The notes: generated from the sequence alone by a model not told the origin. DNA of 64,000 nt from Arbacia lixula (GCA_963669155.1 OZ022596.1:18153379-18217378); one strand, 5' to 3'; positions 12,496 to 23,730 are shown, numbered from the stretch's first letter. A program made the numbers and translations.

Positions 12496-12720
12496 TGACC
12501 TACTCTGACAAAAGGAAGCAAGTGACAAATCACTCAAATCTCTTAGATCGTACCCAGCATTCCCTACATAAGGCCAAAATCTGAACAAGAAATATTCATC
12601 CTGCTGCAAGATATTCAATCTAACATGATGTGGTGTTGCACTGATGCCAATGCAAGTGACAGGCACATTTTGCTCATATACAAGTAAAGTATCTTGCTTC
12701 CTTTTGTCAGAGTAGGGCAG
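12496..12720. mobile_element. TIR MITE family 2, copy 2
   Basis: Inverted ends CCTACTCTGACAAAAGGAAG and CTTCCTTTTGTCAGAGTAGG. Interior is inverted relative to copy 1. Inside an intron of the minus-strand SRCR gene. Confidence 0.85.
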
Positions 12721-13149
12721 CAATCCTGCATAACGTTCACTCAGCTGCTTATAATCCGTGCAGAAGGTCGCAGGTCCATCACATCAGCCTGGAAAACCGT
12801 CTCAATCTCCCTTCGTGATATTACTAATCCTGCCAAATTGGCTTCATCCGAGCTTTATAACTAAAACCCCCTGACTAAGCAGGAAAGAAAATCTTTTTCT
12901 TTGAATAGAGCAATGATCGCCCATAGATCCCATAGATCGCTCATAGATGCATCTATTTCAGACAAGCTTCGAGATCCTCAATCCTGGACGGGCACGGCCT
13001 TTCCGGACTTCGTCGGTGATGTCTTTCTACCATATGTTAAGTTTAATTTGAGAGTCCTTGATATCATGTTGGCTGTTTACATTGATGTTTTTCTGGGAAG
13101 CACAAGATGACATGAGAGATGAACTGGGGTGCAGGTGCATCCCATCATT

Positions 13150-13460
13150 GTGATACGACGAATTGGAAAGACTTCCACCCTCACCACCACCACCATTACC
13201 CAACACCACCATAACCATCCCATTTCACTCCTTATAAGACAACCATCAACATCCTCATACAACTAATAACACCACCACCATTAAACCGATACCGCCATAA
13301 CCATCCCATTTCTCTCCTTATAACACAACCGTTACCATCCACATACCATAACACGACCACCACCATTACTCACAAAACACCACCAAAACATTTCCCTTTT
13401 TATTTTTATTAATGATAAATGTGTGGTGATAGTAATTTAATGAAAGTTAGAAGGGGATGG
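13150..13460. repeat. minisatellite related to 11785-12260, opposite strand sense
   Basis: C/A-rich repeats with CCATAACCATCCCATTTCAC and CTCCTTATAA, the reverse complement of the unit at 11785-12260. The two arrays are inverted with respect to each other about 1 kb apart in one intron. Confidence 0.8.
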
Positions 13461-13756
13461 TTATGGTAGTGTCGGATGACTTGTATACACGTTATTCTTT
13501 TTGAAGAGAGTAGATGTGTTAACATGAAGTTAACGAGAAATAGTTCAAAATGGTACCAGATACAACCATTTGACCGGTTGATTTAGACCAGTAGAAACTG
13601 TATGCCTTATGACCACGGAAATTAGGAACAACCGGATCATGTGAATCAGTTGAAAGGAAACTTCCAACCGGTTGCAATTAAGACCATTTGTATCGTAATT
13701 GATCGTATTATAGGAAGGTGCAGTTGTGATCAAACGCAAACGGGTTGCGTGTCAAG

Positions 13757-14012
13757 TAATATACTGTACTGGGACGACAAAAAGCCTTCAAAAAGGTGAT
13801 CGTGAGCAATCTTCTTGTCAATGATCTTAGATTAATTTATTGTTCATGTCAGAAACTTGCTAAAGTCTATTTGTCCTCAAATAATCCACATTTGGCGTAA
13901 TTAGTGATTAAATCACAAATCCTCAAAAGATTCGACCCGAAGAGTTTGAACATTGCTCACGATCACCTTTTGATTTTTTTTTTGTCTTCCGAGTAAAGTA
14001 TATTCCATTTAA
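13757..14012. mobile_element. foldback MITE, family 1, copy 2 (internally deleted)
   Basis: Same termini and left arm as the other copies; much of the right arm is missing (about 256 bp instead of 365-375). Lies in an SRCR gene intron. Confidence 0.82.
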
Positions 14013-14174
14013 GACCATCATGCCTATGGTAAAAGGGTTTTAGTTGACAATTATTAACTGGATCCAGTTGATATCAGTTGAAACCAGTTAAAAAAATTAA
14101 AAGCAATTTGATTTTCGAAATGTCGTTGAACGACAGTAATTTCGGTAACAAATTCAACTTCACATTGTACATAC

Positions 14175-14297
14175 CTAGCTCCTCACAATGATCGCCCATA
14201 TACGGTTCCGCGCATGCGCAGGAGGAGCCAGTGAGGGTAGACTTGGCGATACAACTACCGTTGTTCAGGCATGGGTTGCTTGCACACTCGTCCACAT
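14175..14297 (-). CDS. SRCR/EGF secreted protein, exon with EGF-like domain 2
   Basis: Exon of 123 nt, phase 1 both ends, acceptor CTTCTTACAG and donor GTATGT. Encodes DVDECASNPCLNNGSC then a short loop and CACAEPYMGDHCEE: six cysteines in EGF spacing, opened by the D-x-D-E motif of calcium-binding EGF repeats. A single-exon EGF module with symmetric phase is the classic shuffled unit. Confidence 0.9.
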
Positions 14298-15338
14298 CTG
14301 TAAGAAGAACGTATTTAAAAAATCAAACACATTTATTTTCGACCCTATTTCATTGACTTGTGATTTCTAATCGAGCAGGTTAATATCATTTTTATTTAGC
14401 GTTGGCACTAGTTATCCTTCAATAAGCCAGTTCGTAGCTACACGATGGTCGGACAATCCAATGAACCACATACTACGAGAATGCAGACTGTGATTTCTTC
14501 TTATAGCAGTGTTGGGTGATGGATGTATATAAATTTACAGCGTGCTCATAACAACAATAGAAGCAGGTGAACAGGGTGGAACGTTCTTTCACTACCATAT
14601 CAGAGCTGAATAGCCGTTCTCTTATCTGCACGATAATGGGTATGAAGGTGGTCGACCATCTAATGAATTTTCATTTTACTCTGTGAGTGGTTCAAGTCAC
14701 CTGAGGTCATTTGTACCAGAAATAATCTGCTCATGCGCACATTACAACTACGAACTGGCTTATTCTCCATACCGCTCATACGGGCAAGTCGGCGCACAAT
14801 GCACAGCGAACATAATTTTTTACAGTATACACGCTTTGTGTCTTATATACTATTACACTACACCGGAATTGGGTACGACAGCAAACATGTGCTGCGTTTT
14901 CTATTGTTAGACGACACGAAGTATGCCTATTTCATTTCGGCACAACTTGTAACTAAATAAGTGTTAAACAAATATACCAATACTTTCGATTTTTCCAGTG
15001 AACAAAAACGTAATTCATGTATACCCATGTCATCACCCATGGACATACCCATGTATCTGAAAGACACGTAATTTATTTCATTTCGGCACAAATCTATCTA
15101 AAAGAAAATTGATAACAATAACCCCAAAATAACCTTGAGAACAAGGTGTCGCTCTTGCACGTCGAAACAAAATATTCCGTAAAAAAAAATAGAAAATGTA
15201 TCCAGGGACCAGGATTCTAATTGAATCATCCCTTTTAATTCAGTTTCCGAACTGCGAAGAGAAAGACCTCCAGTCTAAACAAAAAAGAAATGATGAAATA
15301 TACATTCTAGACAATGAAACATTTCAAAGAAATCTTAC
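14298..15338 (-). other. intron, nothing recognised
   Basis: Intron between an SRCR and an EGF exon. Short ORFs here lack splice or domain support. Confidence 0.6.
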
Positions 15339-15716
15339 CGCACACAACGCTAGCCAGTCTGCCCCGTTCGCAGACTAGAGTGTCCTCCAGTTTGAGCGGG
15401 CATTTCCTGACGTTCAGCTCGTCACCCTCACACATCAAACTCAAAATGGGAGCAGACGATTGACCACCGAGGTCGTCATCGTCACCATCGTCGTCTTCAT
15501 CAGACAAGACCATCAGATTCGGCAACAGTGTCCACAAGTGTAAGGCTGCTTTGTAGCCCAGAGTGCGGCAGACTACATCAGCTTGATATTCGTTCCAGTG
15601 CTTAGAACACAGCGGGTGCCAGCGGCCAGAGTAGCTCAGCTCAACCCGACCCTCGTGGGGAGCGCTGCCGCCGGACAGACGAACACCGGCAGGAAACTCA
15701 GTTGGTGTTTTATTGT
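15339..15716 (-). CDS. SRCR/EGF secreted protein, exon with SRCR domain 2
   Basis: Exon of 378 nt, phase 1 both ends (acceptor ACAAACAG, donor GTAAGA). Encodes a full SRCR domain: GVRLSGGSAPHEGRVELSYS at the start, then WHPLCSKHWNEYQADVVCRT with LGY after it, and LMCEGDE...VRKCPL and the closing VVCG. Unlike typical SRCR domains (about 100 residues) it is extended by an acidic insert SDEDDDGDDDD before the fifth strand, a possible cation-binding or flexible segment. Domain call is firm; the insert's role is inference. Confidence 0.92.
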
Positions 15717-15989
15717 CTGTTTGTATTTAAAATGTGGTAATAGAACTCTTAGAATTTAATCATTAAGTTTAATCACTTAATAAATACTCCAAAGCTTTTC
15801 CATTTTTTCCCAAATGACGCCGTAGTTAGGAACCGACCTGGCTTACATTCATTCACTCTTTATGTACTATTGGGGCATGCTTGCACTGGAAATACGCACC
15901 ATTCAATAGGGCAATACGGATGACAGATGGATGAGTTAATTCCGACACAAAATAAGATTGATCACCGTGTTAAAGGTTCAAAGGCCTAC

Positions 15990-16295
15990 CTGCCGTGCAA
16001 AGCAGTGTGATGACCCGACCAGATGGACAAGTTGGTACAGGTCGTGAGAACGTACACTCTGCCAAAGCCCTCTCCTTCCCCGTACAGCGCACACCCGCAA
16101 TGGCTCTCCCGACCTTACCTCTTCTACCCGGGGTGGGTATGGCCGGCGCGAACCCTAGCCACTTGCAGGTCACCTTAGCAACGGCAGTGCTCCATTCGTC
16201 GTGGCACACCAGGTATCGTTTCTTTTTTACAACGAGTGTCAACTCTCGATATGGGGAAAAGCGTTCGATTGCTACCTCCTCCAATTCCGAGGAAT
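15990..16295 (-). CDS. SRCR/EGF secreted protein, exon with SRCR domain 1
   Basis: Exon of 306 nt, phase 1 both ends (acceptor TCATAAACAG, donor GTAGGC). Encodes an SRCR-like domain: the middle block YLVCHDEWSTAVAKVTCKWL then GF, the GVRCTGKERALAECTF block, and the end VITLLC. The usual opening V-R-L-.-G-G is replaced by IERFSPYRELTLVV, so this copy is divergent at its N side. Confidence 0.88.
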
Positions 16296-16863
16296 CTGTT
16301 TATGATATAAAGTAGGGCTACTTACGTCAGTGGAACATGGACGCAAATGCTTCTTATTTTGAATAAAAATTCCTGTTTGAAATAGACTTTAAAAACTAGA
16401 GAATGTGTAAAGAGTGCTCGAACGTATAGTCCCCAAACATGAAACATCACACTGCCCAATACAAAAACAAGACATGCACTCAGTCGACTGTACCTGCATC
16501 TAACATCTTGTTTGGCTCTTGATGCAGTCACGCGATCGATCTAAATCGATCGCAAGTCTAAGCACCTATCTCTAAAGTACTGAGTTACGATTGATATCAA
16601 AGTTGCGATCAAGCCCAACTCTTTTCATGACAGAGCCCAGCACCACATCAATGTACCTTGCGAAACTCTTCCGAGGAAGGAATATCCACATTTTGTTTTT
16701 TGTTAGGATCATATTCGTGCTTTACCAATTAAGTGGCAATTGTTTTTATTACGTTCATGAAAATATGTTGAGACGTGATGAAAAGGAGCCTTGAGAGAAA
16801 AGAGGTTAAGAGTTGAAAAGCCCCCCATCCCCCCATCCCTCCTCACTGCCCAACGTCGCTACA

Positions 16864-17048
16864 CTACCCTACTCTGACAAAAGGAAGCAACTAACAAAGG
16901 AGACTTTTCTTGTAAAATGAGCAAAATGTGTCTTTCATTAACATTGGCACCAATGCAACACCACATCAATACTGGGTACAATCTAAGAATACCAATAACC
17001 CAGATTTAGGTGATTTGTCACTTGCTTCATTTTCTCTGAGTAGGACAG
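16864..17048. mobile_element. TIR MITE family 2, copy 3 (shortened)
   Basis: Left end CCCTACTCTGACAAAAGGAA; right end degraded (TTCTCTGAGTAGGACAG). About 60 bp of the interior is missing compared with copy 4. Confidence 0.78.
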
Positions 17049-17085
17049 TACAGAGGCTAACCACAAGTTATTGCAATATTGTATA

Positions 17086-17170
17086 AACATGGTGAGCAAT
17101 ACTTTTGCCAATGGGCTTGAATTCATGTATTGTCCATTTTAGAAGCTTGCTGATAGTGCTATTTTCTTAA
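17086..17170. mobile_element. foldback MITE family 1 fragment
   Basis: Shares GAGCAATACTTTTGCCAATG, then ATTCATGTATTGTCCATTTT and AGAAGCTTGCTGA, with the arm of the full elements. Single arm only. Confidence 0.7.
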
Positions 17171-17365
17171 CAGTATTTATTAGTACACTCTCACCATGGA
17201 AAAGTTTAAAGAAAATTTGAATATCTTAACGTTTTACCAGTTTGCATAATTTTTTTTCCCAATTTTTAGCTTTGCCATCATGTCTGTACTTTTCCCAGAT
17301 CATGCATTCATAAAATTAATCATGATAAAGGCTCTGCATGCATCAAGATTATATTAGGAACAATG

Positions 17366-17606
17366 CTGCCCTAATCTGACAAAAGGAAGCAAGTGACAAA
17401 TCACCAAAATCTGGGTTATTGGTATTCGTAGATTGTACCCAACATTCCATACATACAGCAAATATCTGGACAAGAAATATTCATCTTGCTGCGTGATATT
17501 CATTCTAACATGATGTGGTGTTGCACTGATGCCAATGCAAGTGACGGACACATTTTGCAAGAAAAGTCTCTTTTGTTAGTTGTTTCCTTTTGTCAGATTA
17601 GGGCAG
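17366..17606. mobile_element. TIR MITE family 2, copy 4 (best preserved)
   Basis: Perfect terminal inverted repeat of at least 23 bp: CTGCCCTAATCTGACAAAAG at the left and its reverse complement at the right. Flanked on both sides by AATG, a possible 4 bp target duplication. No ORF. Confidence 0.88.
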
Positions 17607-17994
17607 AATGCATTCAAATAGAAAAACGTACTTTTACAGTTATTTAGTTAAAACTTTGATTTTATACGATTATTTGTATGTGTGAAATCTATAATGTTTG
17701 AAGGGGGTGGACCACACGTGTTTCTACTATTCATTTATTTATATTTTCATGTATATATTTATGTCATCCTCTGCTACCAGGATAGCCCCATCAGTGAGCT
17801 AGGCACTGCTCTTCCTGAATGACATGGGTACATTGAATAACGAACAGAACATAACATAACCATAAACATATATTTGTTAAACTTTCCATATACCACCTAC
17901 AAGAATAAGTCGTTCAATAATGCCCCGCAATGCGACAGCTGAATGTTTTATTTTCGTCATTTCCACTTCACGTCTCATACATCGAGATATCAGA

Positions 17995-18130
17995 CCAGAA
18001 ACGGAGAAGAGTGCAAATAGAGTACCGAAGTGGTGTCGCCACATCCCTGTGTAATGTATGCTTCTGGTTGTAATCAACATCGCTCAAGTGAGACTTCCGA
18101 CATTGCCTAGTGGGCAGGCACTCCTAAATA
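17995..18130. repeat. dispersed short repeat, copy
   Basis: GAGTACCGAAGTGGTGTC and TTCTGGTT...CATC blocks are shared with 20540-20650 and, inverted and more diverged, with about 1880-1990. Possibly an old SINE or MITE. Confidence 0.5.
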
Positions 18131-18314
18131 CAGTCCCCGCTTTGATCACTGCTACTTTCTCTACCCATACAGTGTTGAAGCAGTTGTCTTGACAACATGC
18201 TCTTATGACGTAACACTTCGGTACTATATAGAACTAGAATGGGGTTGCGCGGTGCATTATGTTACGTATTTTCATTACATTCAGTTTGAAGAATCATGGA
18301 CGTTCTGCTTGTAC

Positions 18315-18419
18315 CTTTCTCACAATTGATGCCTTTGTATTCTGGAGGGCAATGGCACCTGTATCCATGCAGGGTGTCTTTACACTGGGCGCCCCGTTGG
18401 CATGGAGATGAGAAACACG
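18315..18419 (-). CDS. SRCR/EGF secreted protein, exon with EGF-like domain 1
   Basis: Exon of 105 nt, phase 1 both ends (acceptor GTGCCGCAG, donor GTACAAG). Encodes [20 protein letters not shown] then [15 protein letters not shown]: six Cys in EGF order, with the G-Y-x-C-x-C turn. It lacks the calcium-binding D-x-D/N-E opening, unlike the second EGF. Confidence 0.9.
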
Positions 18420-20241
18420 CTGCGGCACAGAAATGCCCATTAATTTAAAATTAGAAAATAGAAAGCTCCATTAAACGACATCAGCAAAGGAAGAAGTGAG
18501 AGTACCTCAAATTGAAGTAAAATATTCGATTAAAACATGGAAAAGTACAGCCGTGGTGTAATGGCTACGTGCCGATACCTGATAGATACTATGTGGCAGT
18601 CATTTAATTTCTGGGCCGTGTTCAATTAGTGCAAGAAAAAAACAGGAAGAAAGTAAAGATGATTACCCTATATATATCGGCTCGTAAAAAACATGCACAT
18701 TAGCGGGGATAAATGAGGAAGGTGCACAGTGGGACATCACGTTTAGTGATATTATTTGCCATTAAACAGCTGTTAAACTTTTTCGGAGAGAAGAGTGAGA
18801 TGGGGAGAAGGTGAGAAAGAAGAGAGCAAGAAAAGGTATGAGAGTGTGAAGAGATGAGAAGAAGAGGGAAATAGGCAGGAAGGAGTTATACGTGAAATAT
18901 TGAGCTATACTTAATCTTACAATGTACATTGACACAAGAAAGCCTCCCAAAAGGGGTGATAATAGTTTAACTCCATGAATTGTTTCCTTCATTACTATCA
19001 TTCTCAATGTAATTCATGTTGTATTAATTTCCGTCTAGGTTTTATTAGTAAATATGAAATAGTGAATAAAATGTGTTCCTATTTTTGTCATTTATCTTTT
19101 ATTAACGCCTCAAGATATGAATGTTTCAACATTCACACAAAAATGCAAAAACAAATCATCAAAAGGGAAATTATAAATCTTTTTTGAAAATAGGGAGAAT
19201 ACAACACCAGCAAGCCCCGTATTTTGGATATTGAAATTTATATTATCATTTAAGAGTCAACGAAATCTCCACTTTTAAAAATGACATGTTACTTTTTTAA
19301 CAATGCAATTTTTTTATGTTTTTCATTTTCTTAATGGCTTGAAAGGGATGAAGGACAGGTGCTTACTTGAAAATTTACATATATAAGATATTTGAAACAT
19401 ACAAATACAAATGAAATGTTTGTTTTTATCGACACAAAATAAGTTTTTTTTAAAACAAGAATGCCTCGTTTTGATGTAATCCAATTAATTTATAAATTTT
19501 GTTTTAAATCGGCTCTATTACTTCACATTCACAAAACAATTGAATCCATGTTCGTCGTCTTTTCATGTTTGTCACATGACGAACAGCGGTGTGCGTGTTC
19601 ATGTTGAGACGGTAGAGCTAAACATGAGTAGGGGGTAAACAGAGACCAGGGGCAGTTTTACCAATCTGTTCATAAAGCCGGAGTTACACCGAAACATAAT
19701 TCTTCCGAATATATTCTGCCCGATTCTGCCCGAATATGGGCTGAATCAAATGGATTCGGAACCGATTCGTCACTGATTTGGGGAGCTCCCCGATTCGAGC
19801 CGAATGGGTCCCGAATCAGTGCAGAATCACACAGAATCGCAGAGAATCATTGTTGGGAGTATTCAGGGGTATTGAACATTTCAAAACGACCAGAATCCCT
19901 CCACGAACGCCCTTCGAACTTTTTGCTCATTCGGGGAGGTAGAATGCTCCAGAAATGCTCCAGAACCCAACCGAATATTTATTCGGGTAAATTCGCATCT
20001 GACTCGGTCTCGGTGTAACCGGGGCTTAAGCTAGGAACGACTCTACGCACGACTGATGACCTGTTCTTATGCTAAATTCATGAAATGAAACCCATTTTTT
20101 TCCTTTATTAGAATAGAGGGAGTTATTTCCAACAATCCTAATCAAACTTGACAAATCATAAACTTTGTATTCATGCAGACGCTTTACAAAGATCAGATTT
20201 AAACTATAGCTGACAGGAATCACAATCATTCAGAATCTGAA
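18420..20241 (-). other. intron with one TIR element
   Basis: Intron of the SRCR gene. Holds an element at 19673-20029; the rest (18430-19670) is AT-rich without recognised content. A tRNA-like A-box near 18553 was noted but not supported. Confidence 0.6.
19673..20029. mobile_element. TIR element, about 357 bp
   Basis: Ends TAAAGCCGGAGTTACACCGA and TCGGTGTAACCGGGGCTTA are imperfect inverted repeats. The interior has repeated CCGAAT/ATTCGG words (GATTCGGAACCGATTCG and relatives). GC-richer than its surroundings. No ORF; superfamily unknown. Confidence 0.72.
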
Positions 20242-20444
20242 TTAGCACAAGAACACGTCACCAGTCGTGCGTGAAGTCCTTGGTAGGTTACGAAAAACTT
20301 GATGAACTACTCTGAGACCGTACACACCACTTTCTGCGAAAAGCTCCTTCTTCATCACCGGGGCTTGCCCGGGGAAGTATCTGTTCGGATCGAACTTAAG
20401 TTTTCCCGCTGAGTAACAAGAGCCATCCATACAGCAGCGGCAGC
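20242..20444 (-). CDS. SRCR/EGF secreted protein, exon 2 candidate (Cys-rich segment)
   Basis: Opens after the acceptor AAACTACAG with GC, completing the Gly codon split at the signal exon. Encodes GCRCCMDGSCYSAGKLKFDP then a basic tail. Read to the end it stops at TAA (20242-20244), giving a short secreted peptide of about 90 residues. Phase-1 donors inside it (G|GTGTGT after 20328, or G|GTGACG after 20262) would instead splice in frame to the EGF exon at 18419 and join the whole SRCR protein. I favour an internal donor because all other boundaries are phase 1. Both forms could exist. No domain was recognised in the Cys-rich part. Confidence 0.6.
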
Positions 20445-20539
20445 CTGTAGTTTGAAATTATGGTAGTATGTTATAGTTAACTTGAGCATTTTCTCTGTTT
20501 CCAGCTGTCAAACATGTTTGACAAACGCATTTTAATTAG

Positions 20540-20650
20540 AGTACCGAAGTGGTGTCCTAAGACTCAGTGTTATGTGAGTTTCTGGTTCGATACATCACTT
20601 TAGTGAGAAGTTAACTGGTACGACATTGTCTATTGGGTTAATGGCGGGCA
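20540..20650. repeat. dispersed short repeat, copy
   Basis: Related to 17995-18130 (GAGTACCGAAGTGGTGTC block, then ACATTGTCTATTGGGTTAAT). Confidence 0.5.
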
Positions 20651-21012
20651 CTTCCATTGAGAGATCCAGCTATGATCGCCGTTCTTTTTTTTTGCTTAAC
20701 TCACATTTAGAAGCAATTTGCTCATATCACATCACACCTCGGCTCCTTATGATATCTCAGGGACTTGAAAACAATTATGTCTTTTGGTATTCCGAAAAGC
20801 TAACCAAAAAAAAAAAAAAAAAAAAAAATTCAAATAGAGGATAATAAATCACATTTTATTAAATATTTATTCCATTCCACGGTTCGTCGTGCATTCTTGT
20901 TCCATACTATTATTTTTTTCCATTCCACGCCCCGACCTTTTCAATCTAATGCGACACGCCAAATCTATGCGAAACATTTCTTTTCAGCTGCTATTTTGCG
21001 TTTTAGCGGAAA

Positions 21013-21050
21013 ATCATTCGGCGCGCTCAGGGAACTCCGCGCCGAATGAT
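21013..21050. repeat. small perfect hairpin, GC-rich
   Basis: ATCATTCGGCGCG and its exact reverse complement CGCGCCGAATGAT are separated by 12 nt. Lies in the first intron of the SRCR gene, GC-rich against an AT-rich background. Function unknown. Confidence 0.7.
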
Positions 21051-21944
21051 GCCCAACTTGAATTTCCGTTGGTTTGCTTAAGCCGCAACAATAAAATGTA
21101 TGAACCGGGATCCTCCGTATTTGTATCTCACGTATGGAGCTTGTTGTCAGAATATGGACCCTACCAGAAGGTCCATGGTAAGGACCCAATTAATGAACAA
21201 ATATTTTGTCTAATAAGGATATAAATATATATTGTATGATCTTTATTCAGGTTCTTTGCGGAAACTATTGGCCCCGCGGTGAAATGGAGGTCTCGGGGAA
21301 AATAGTACCCACGCATTTCCATTCGTGCAATGGAAATGATATTTTATTTCGGTGAAAGATTGAATAGGGCATTTCATCTTTCACCTCATTGAAATAGTCT
21401 TTACATTGCACTCATAAACATTCATTTGCATACTGACAGTGTTCAACGTAGAGTTCCTTTATGGAGCGCAAAATAGATTATCGGATGCTGTTACAATATC
21501 ATTGGATCATCACAGAATCATAACAGTGCGTAATTTGTATCACTAATTGTTATTTCTCATGAAGAAAACTCAAAATGCGATGATTCTAAGGACAAAATCA
21601 ATCAGATTAGCCTTTGGTTATAAAGCGTTAAATCGATGAAAATGCTCCATGTTATTTGGTGTTCCATAAAGTTAGTACAGGTTTAGAAAACTCTTTAGGT
21701 TAAACCTCTGTTCGCTAATACAGGTCAGACAGTCTACTAGCTCCCAAAGCCATCTACACACTGACATGGCGCATATTTCTTTATCTGCTTGCCTAAGAAA
21801 TTAACACGCGTCATGTTGTAACATACTGTACGTACCCGAGATTGCCAAAGTCTATGTATAGATGGATATGTTGGCTCCCACCCCAGAGGTCCCTTCCTCG
21901 GTCATACTTGAACATACATGTACGTGTTTATCTTAAATAAACAC

Positions 21945-22318
21945 TTAAAGGGCATATACTGTACTGGGAAGGCAAAAAAGCCTTCATAAGGTAATCGTTA
22001 GCAATCTTCTTTCCAATGGTCTTAAATTAATGTAGTGTCCATTTTAGAAGCTTGCTGAAAGTCATTTGCCCTCAAAAGATTCCTCATTTTGAGAAATTAA
22101 TGATTAATGATTAAACCCTCAAAATATTCGGCCCGAACATTTTGGGGATTTGTGATTGAATCACTCATTACTCCACATGTAGATTATTTCAGAGCAAATA
22201 ACTTTCAGCGTGTTTCTAAAATGGACATTACATGAATTTAAGACCATTAGCAAGAAGATTGCTAACAATTATCTTTTGAAGGCATTTTTGCTTTCCCAGT
22301 ACAGTATATGCCCTTTAA
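21945..22318. mobile_element. foldback MITE, family 1, copy 3 (full length)
   Basis: About 374 bp near-perfect palindrome: TTAAAGGGCATATACTGTAC ... GTACAGTATATGCCCTTTAA. The centre reads CAAAATATTCGGCCCGAACATTTTG, itself palindromic. No coding capacity. Confidence 0.9.
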
Positions 22319-22574
22319 CTCTATGTGTGCCATTGATGTAACTATGGTCCAGTAATACAGGCAAGTCCCAAAGTGTGGGACTCTGCATGGCACAATAGGA
22401 GTTAAACATCCTTGTATGCCGCCCCCCTATCATGCCTACGCTTATTCAGACATCCGTTCATCAACATGTAGCATAACGAGAGTATTAAACTGTTTGATAG
22501 CCCGCCCTCTCTTCCCCATAAAAGCACACGTCAATGCACCCGCCCTCACTAACGCACATCAAATATTGTCTTAC

Positions 22575-22641
22575 CTGTAATGAAAGTTGACACCAGCATT
22601 GAACACCAGAATACACCACGATGTCCTCCCATCCACCCCAT
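22575..22641 (-). CDS. SRCR/EGF secreted protein, first coding exon (signal peptide)
   Basis: ATG at 22641-22639 in good context (GACCATGG), encoding MGWMGGHRGVFWCSMLVSTF then IT, followed by a phase-1 donor GTAAGA. The stretch VFWCSMLVSTFI is hydrophobic and fits a signal peptide. Just upstream on the minus strand is CTTTGCAG followed by repeated ACG triplets, so a further 5' UTR exon is possible. The promoter was not identified. Confidence 0.75.
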
Positions 22642-23585
22642 GGTCGTCGTCGTCGTCTGCAAAGAGGTCAACCCACGTTTTAATGTATCGAATACATGGT
22701 CAACCTTTCTTTATAGACACCAAATAGACACAAATAAAAAAAATATTTTTTAAATCATGATTTTTCCAATAATATATAATCTTCAGATTGATTTTACGTA
22801 AAATTATTTAATATTGTTCGAGCATGGTTTGTTGATAAAAACATACTGAGTTCAAAAGTCCGGAAACTTATATCATTCAGTGTACAGTAAAAAAAGGAAG
22901 TCAGTCATTTCTAATAAGTAAAACAAATACAGGTATGCAAAAGGTTTAAATCATGTAAGAAAACAACTGTGAGCCTGAAAATATTTCTCATTAAACTCTG
23001 CATGATATTTTAACAGAATTAAAATTGCAATTAAATAAAAAGTTTTTGAGACATATTTAAAGATTACCAACTCTCTCATCTTCCTTTACAGTTAAGGGTA
23101 ATTAATACAGGCCGTGATCATGTTTGAACTAATGTACTGTCAAAGCTTGGATTACGTTAGTTATCAATCTTTTTTTTTATAGTTCTTTTCTGGTATCCCG
23201 AATCAAACAAGAATGATAGTCATGGTCTCAGAACCAAAAGTATGTTGCGGGTCCCGCAGTTTTTAGCTCTTCTTCCCCTTCTTGTTATTATTACTTAAGA
23301 AAATTCATTCTATAAACATTTTACATGCAAAGTCCGACTGAACGCATCACAGTTGTGTTAATGTTAACCATGATTACGTATAATAATCATTGATCATTAT
23401 CTACTAGGTGATTAGGAGAAACCCTTTGACATGTTTGAAAAGGGATAAAATCCACGAGCAACTGGCATCACAGTGTCATTGATATTGCATTATGCTTCTG
23501 GCAGAAAAGACGCTGTTTATGACCTGTGTGATGCAAAATGGTAATTGTTGTGTCGTGCGTTAACTTTCTATTGCGCACAATTTCG
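22642..23585. other. upstream region of SRCR gene, nothing recognised
   Basis: AT-rich region that should hold the promoter or a 5' UTR intron. No clear core promoter element could be singled out. Confidence 0.5.
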
Positions 23586-23586
23586 T

Positions 23587-23632
23587 ATTTATTTATTTAT
23601 TTATATATTTATTTATTTGTTTATTTATTTCA
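23587..23632. repeat. TTTA microsatellite
   Basis: Run of TTTA repeats with minor interruptions. Confidence 0.85.
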
Positions 23633-23639
23633 CGTTTTA

Positions 23640-23730
23640 TTTACACAGGGTAGTCCTTTCAGTCTCGAGGACTGCTTTTCAAAGGAGCCCTGTACATCCA
23701 AAATTGGCCAAAAGTTAAAAATCTCATCGA
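23640..23730. mobile_element. retroposon tail-like repeat
   Basis: TTTACACAGGGTAGTCCTTT then a CAGT...GACTGCTTTTCAAAGGAGCC block: resembles a repeat tail common in marine invertebrate genomes. It follows directly on the TTTA microsatellite. From memory of the pattern only. Confidence 0.4.

Noticed and set aside
18546-18610. tRNA-like A box (TGGTGTAATGGCTACG)
   Set aside because: No matching B box at the right distance and no cloverleaf; at most a SINE relic.
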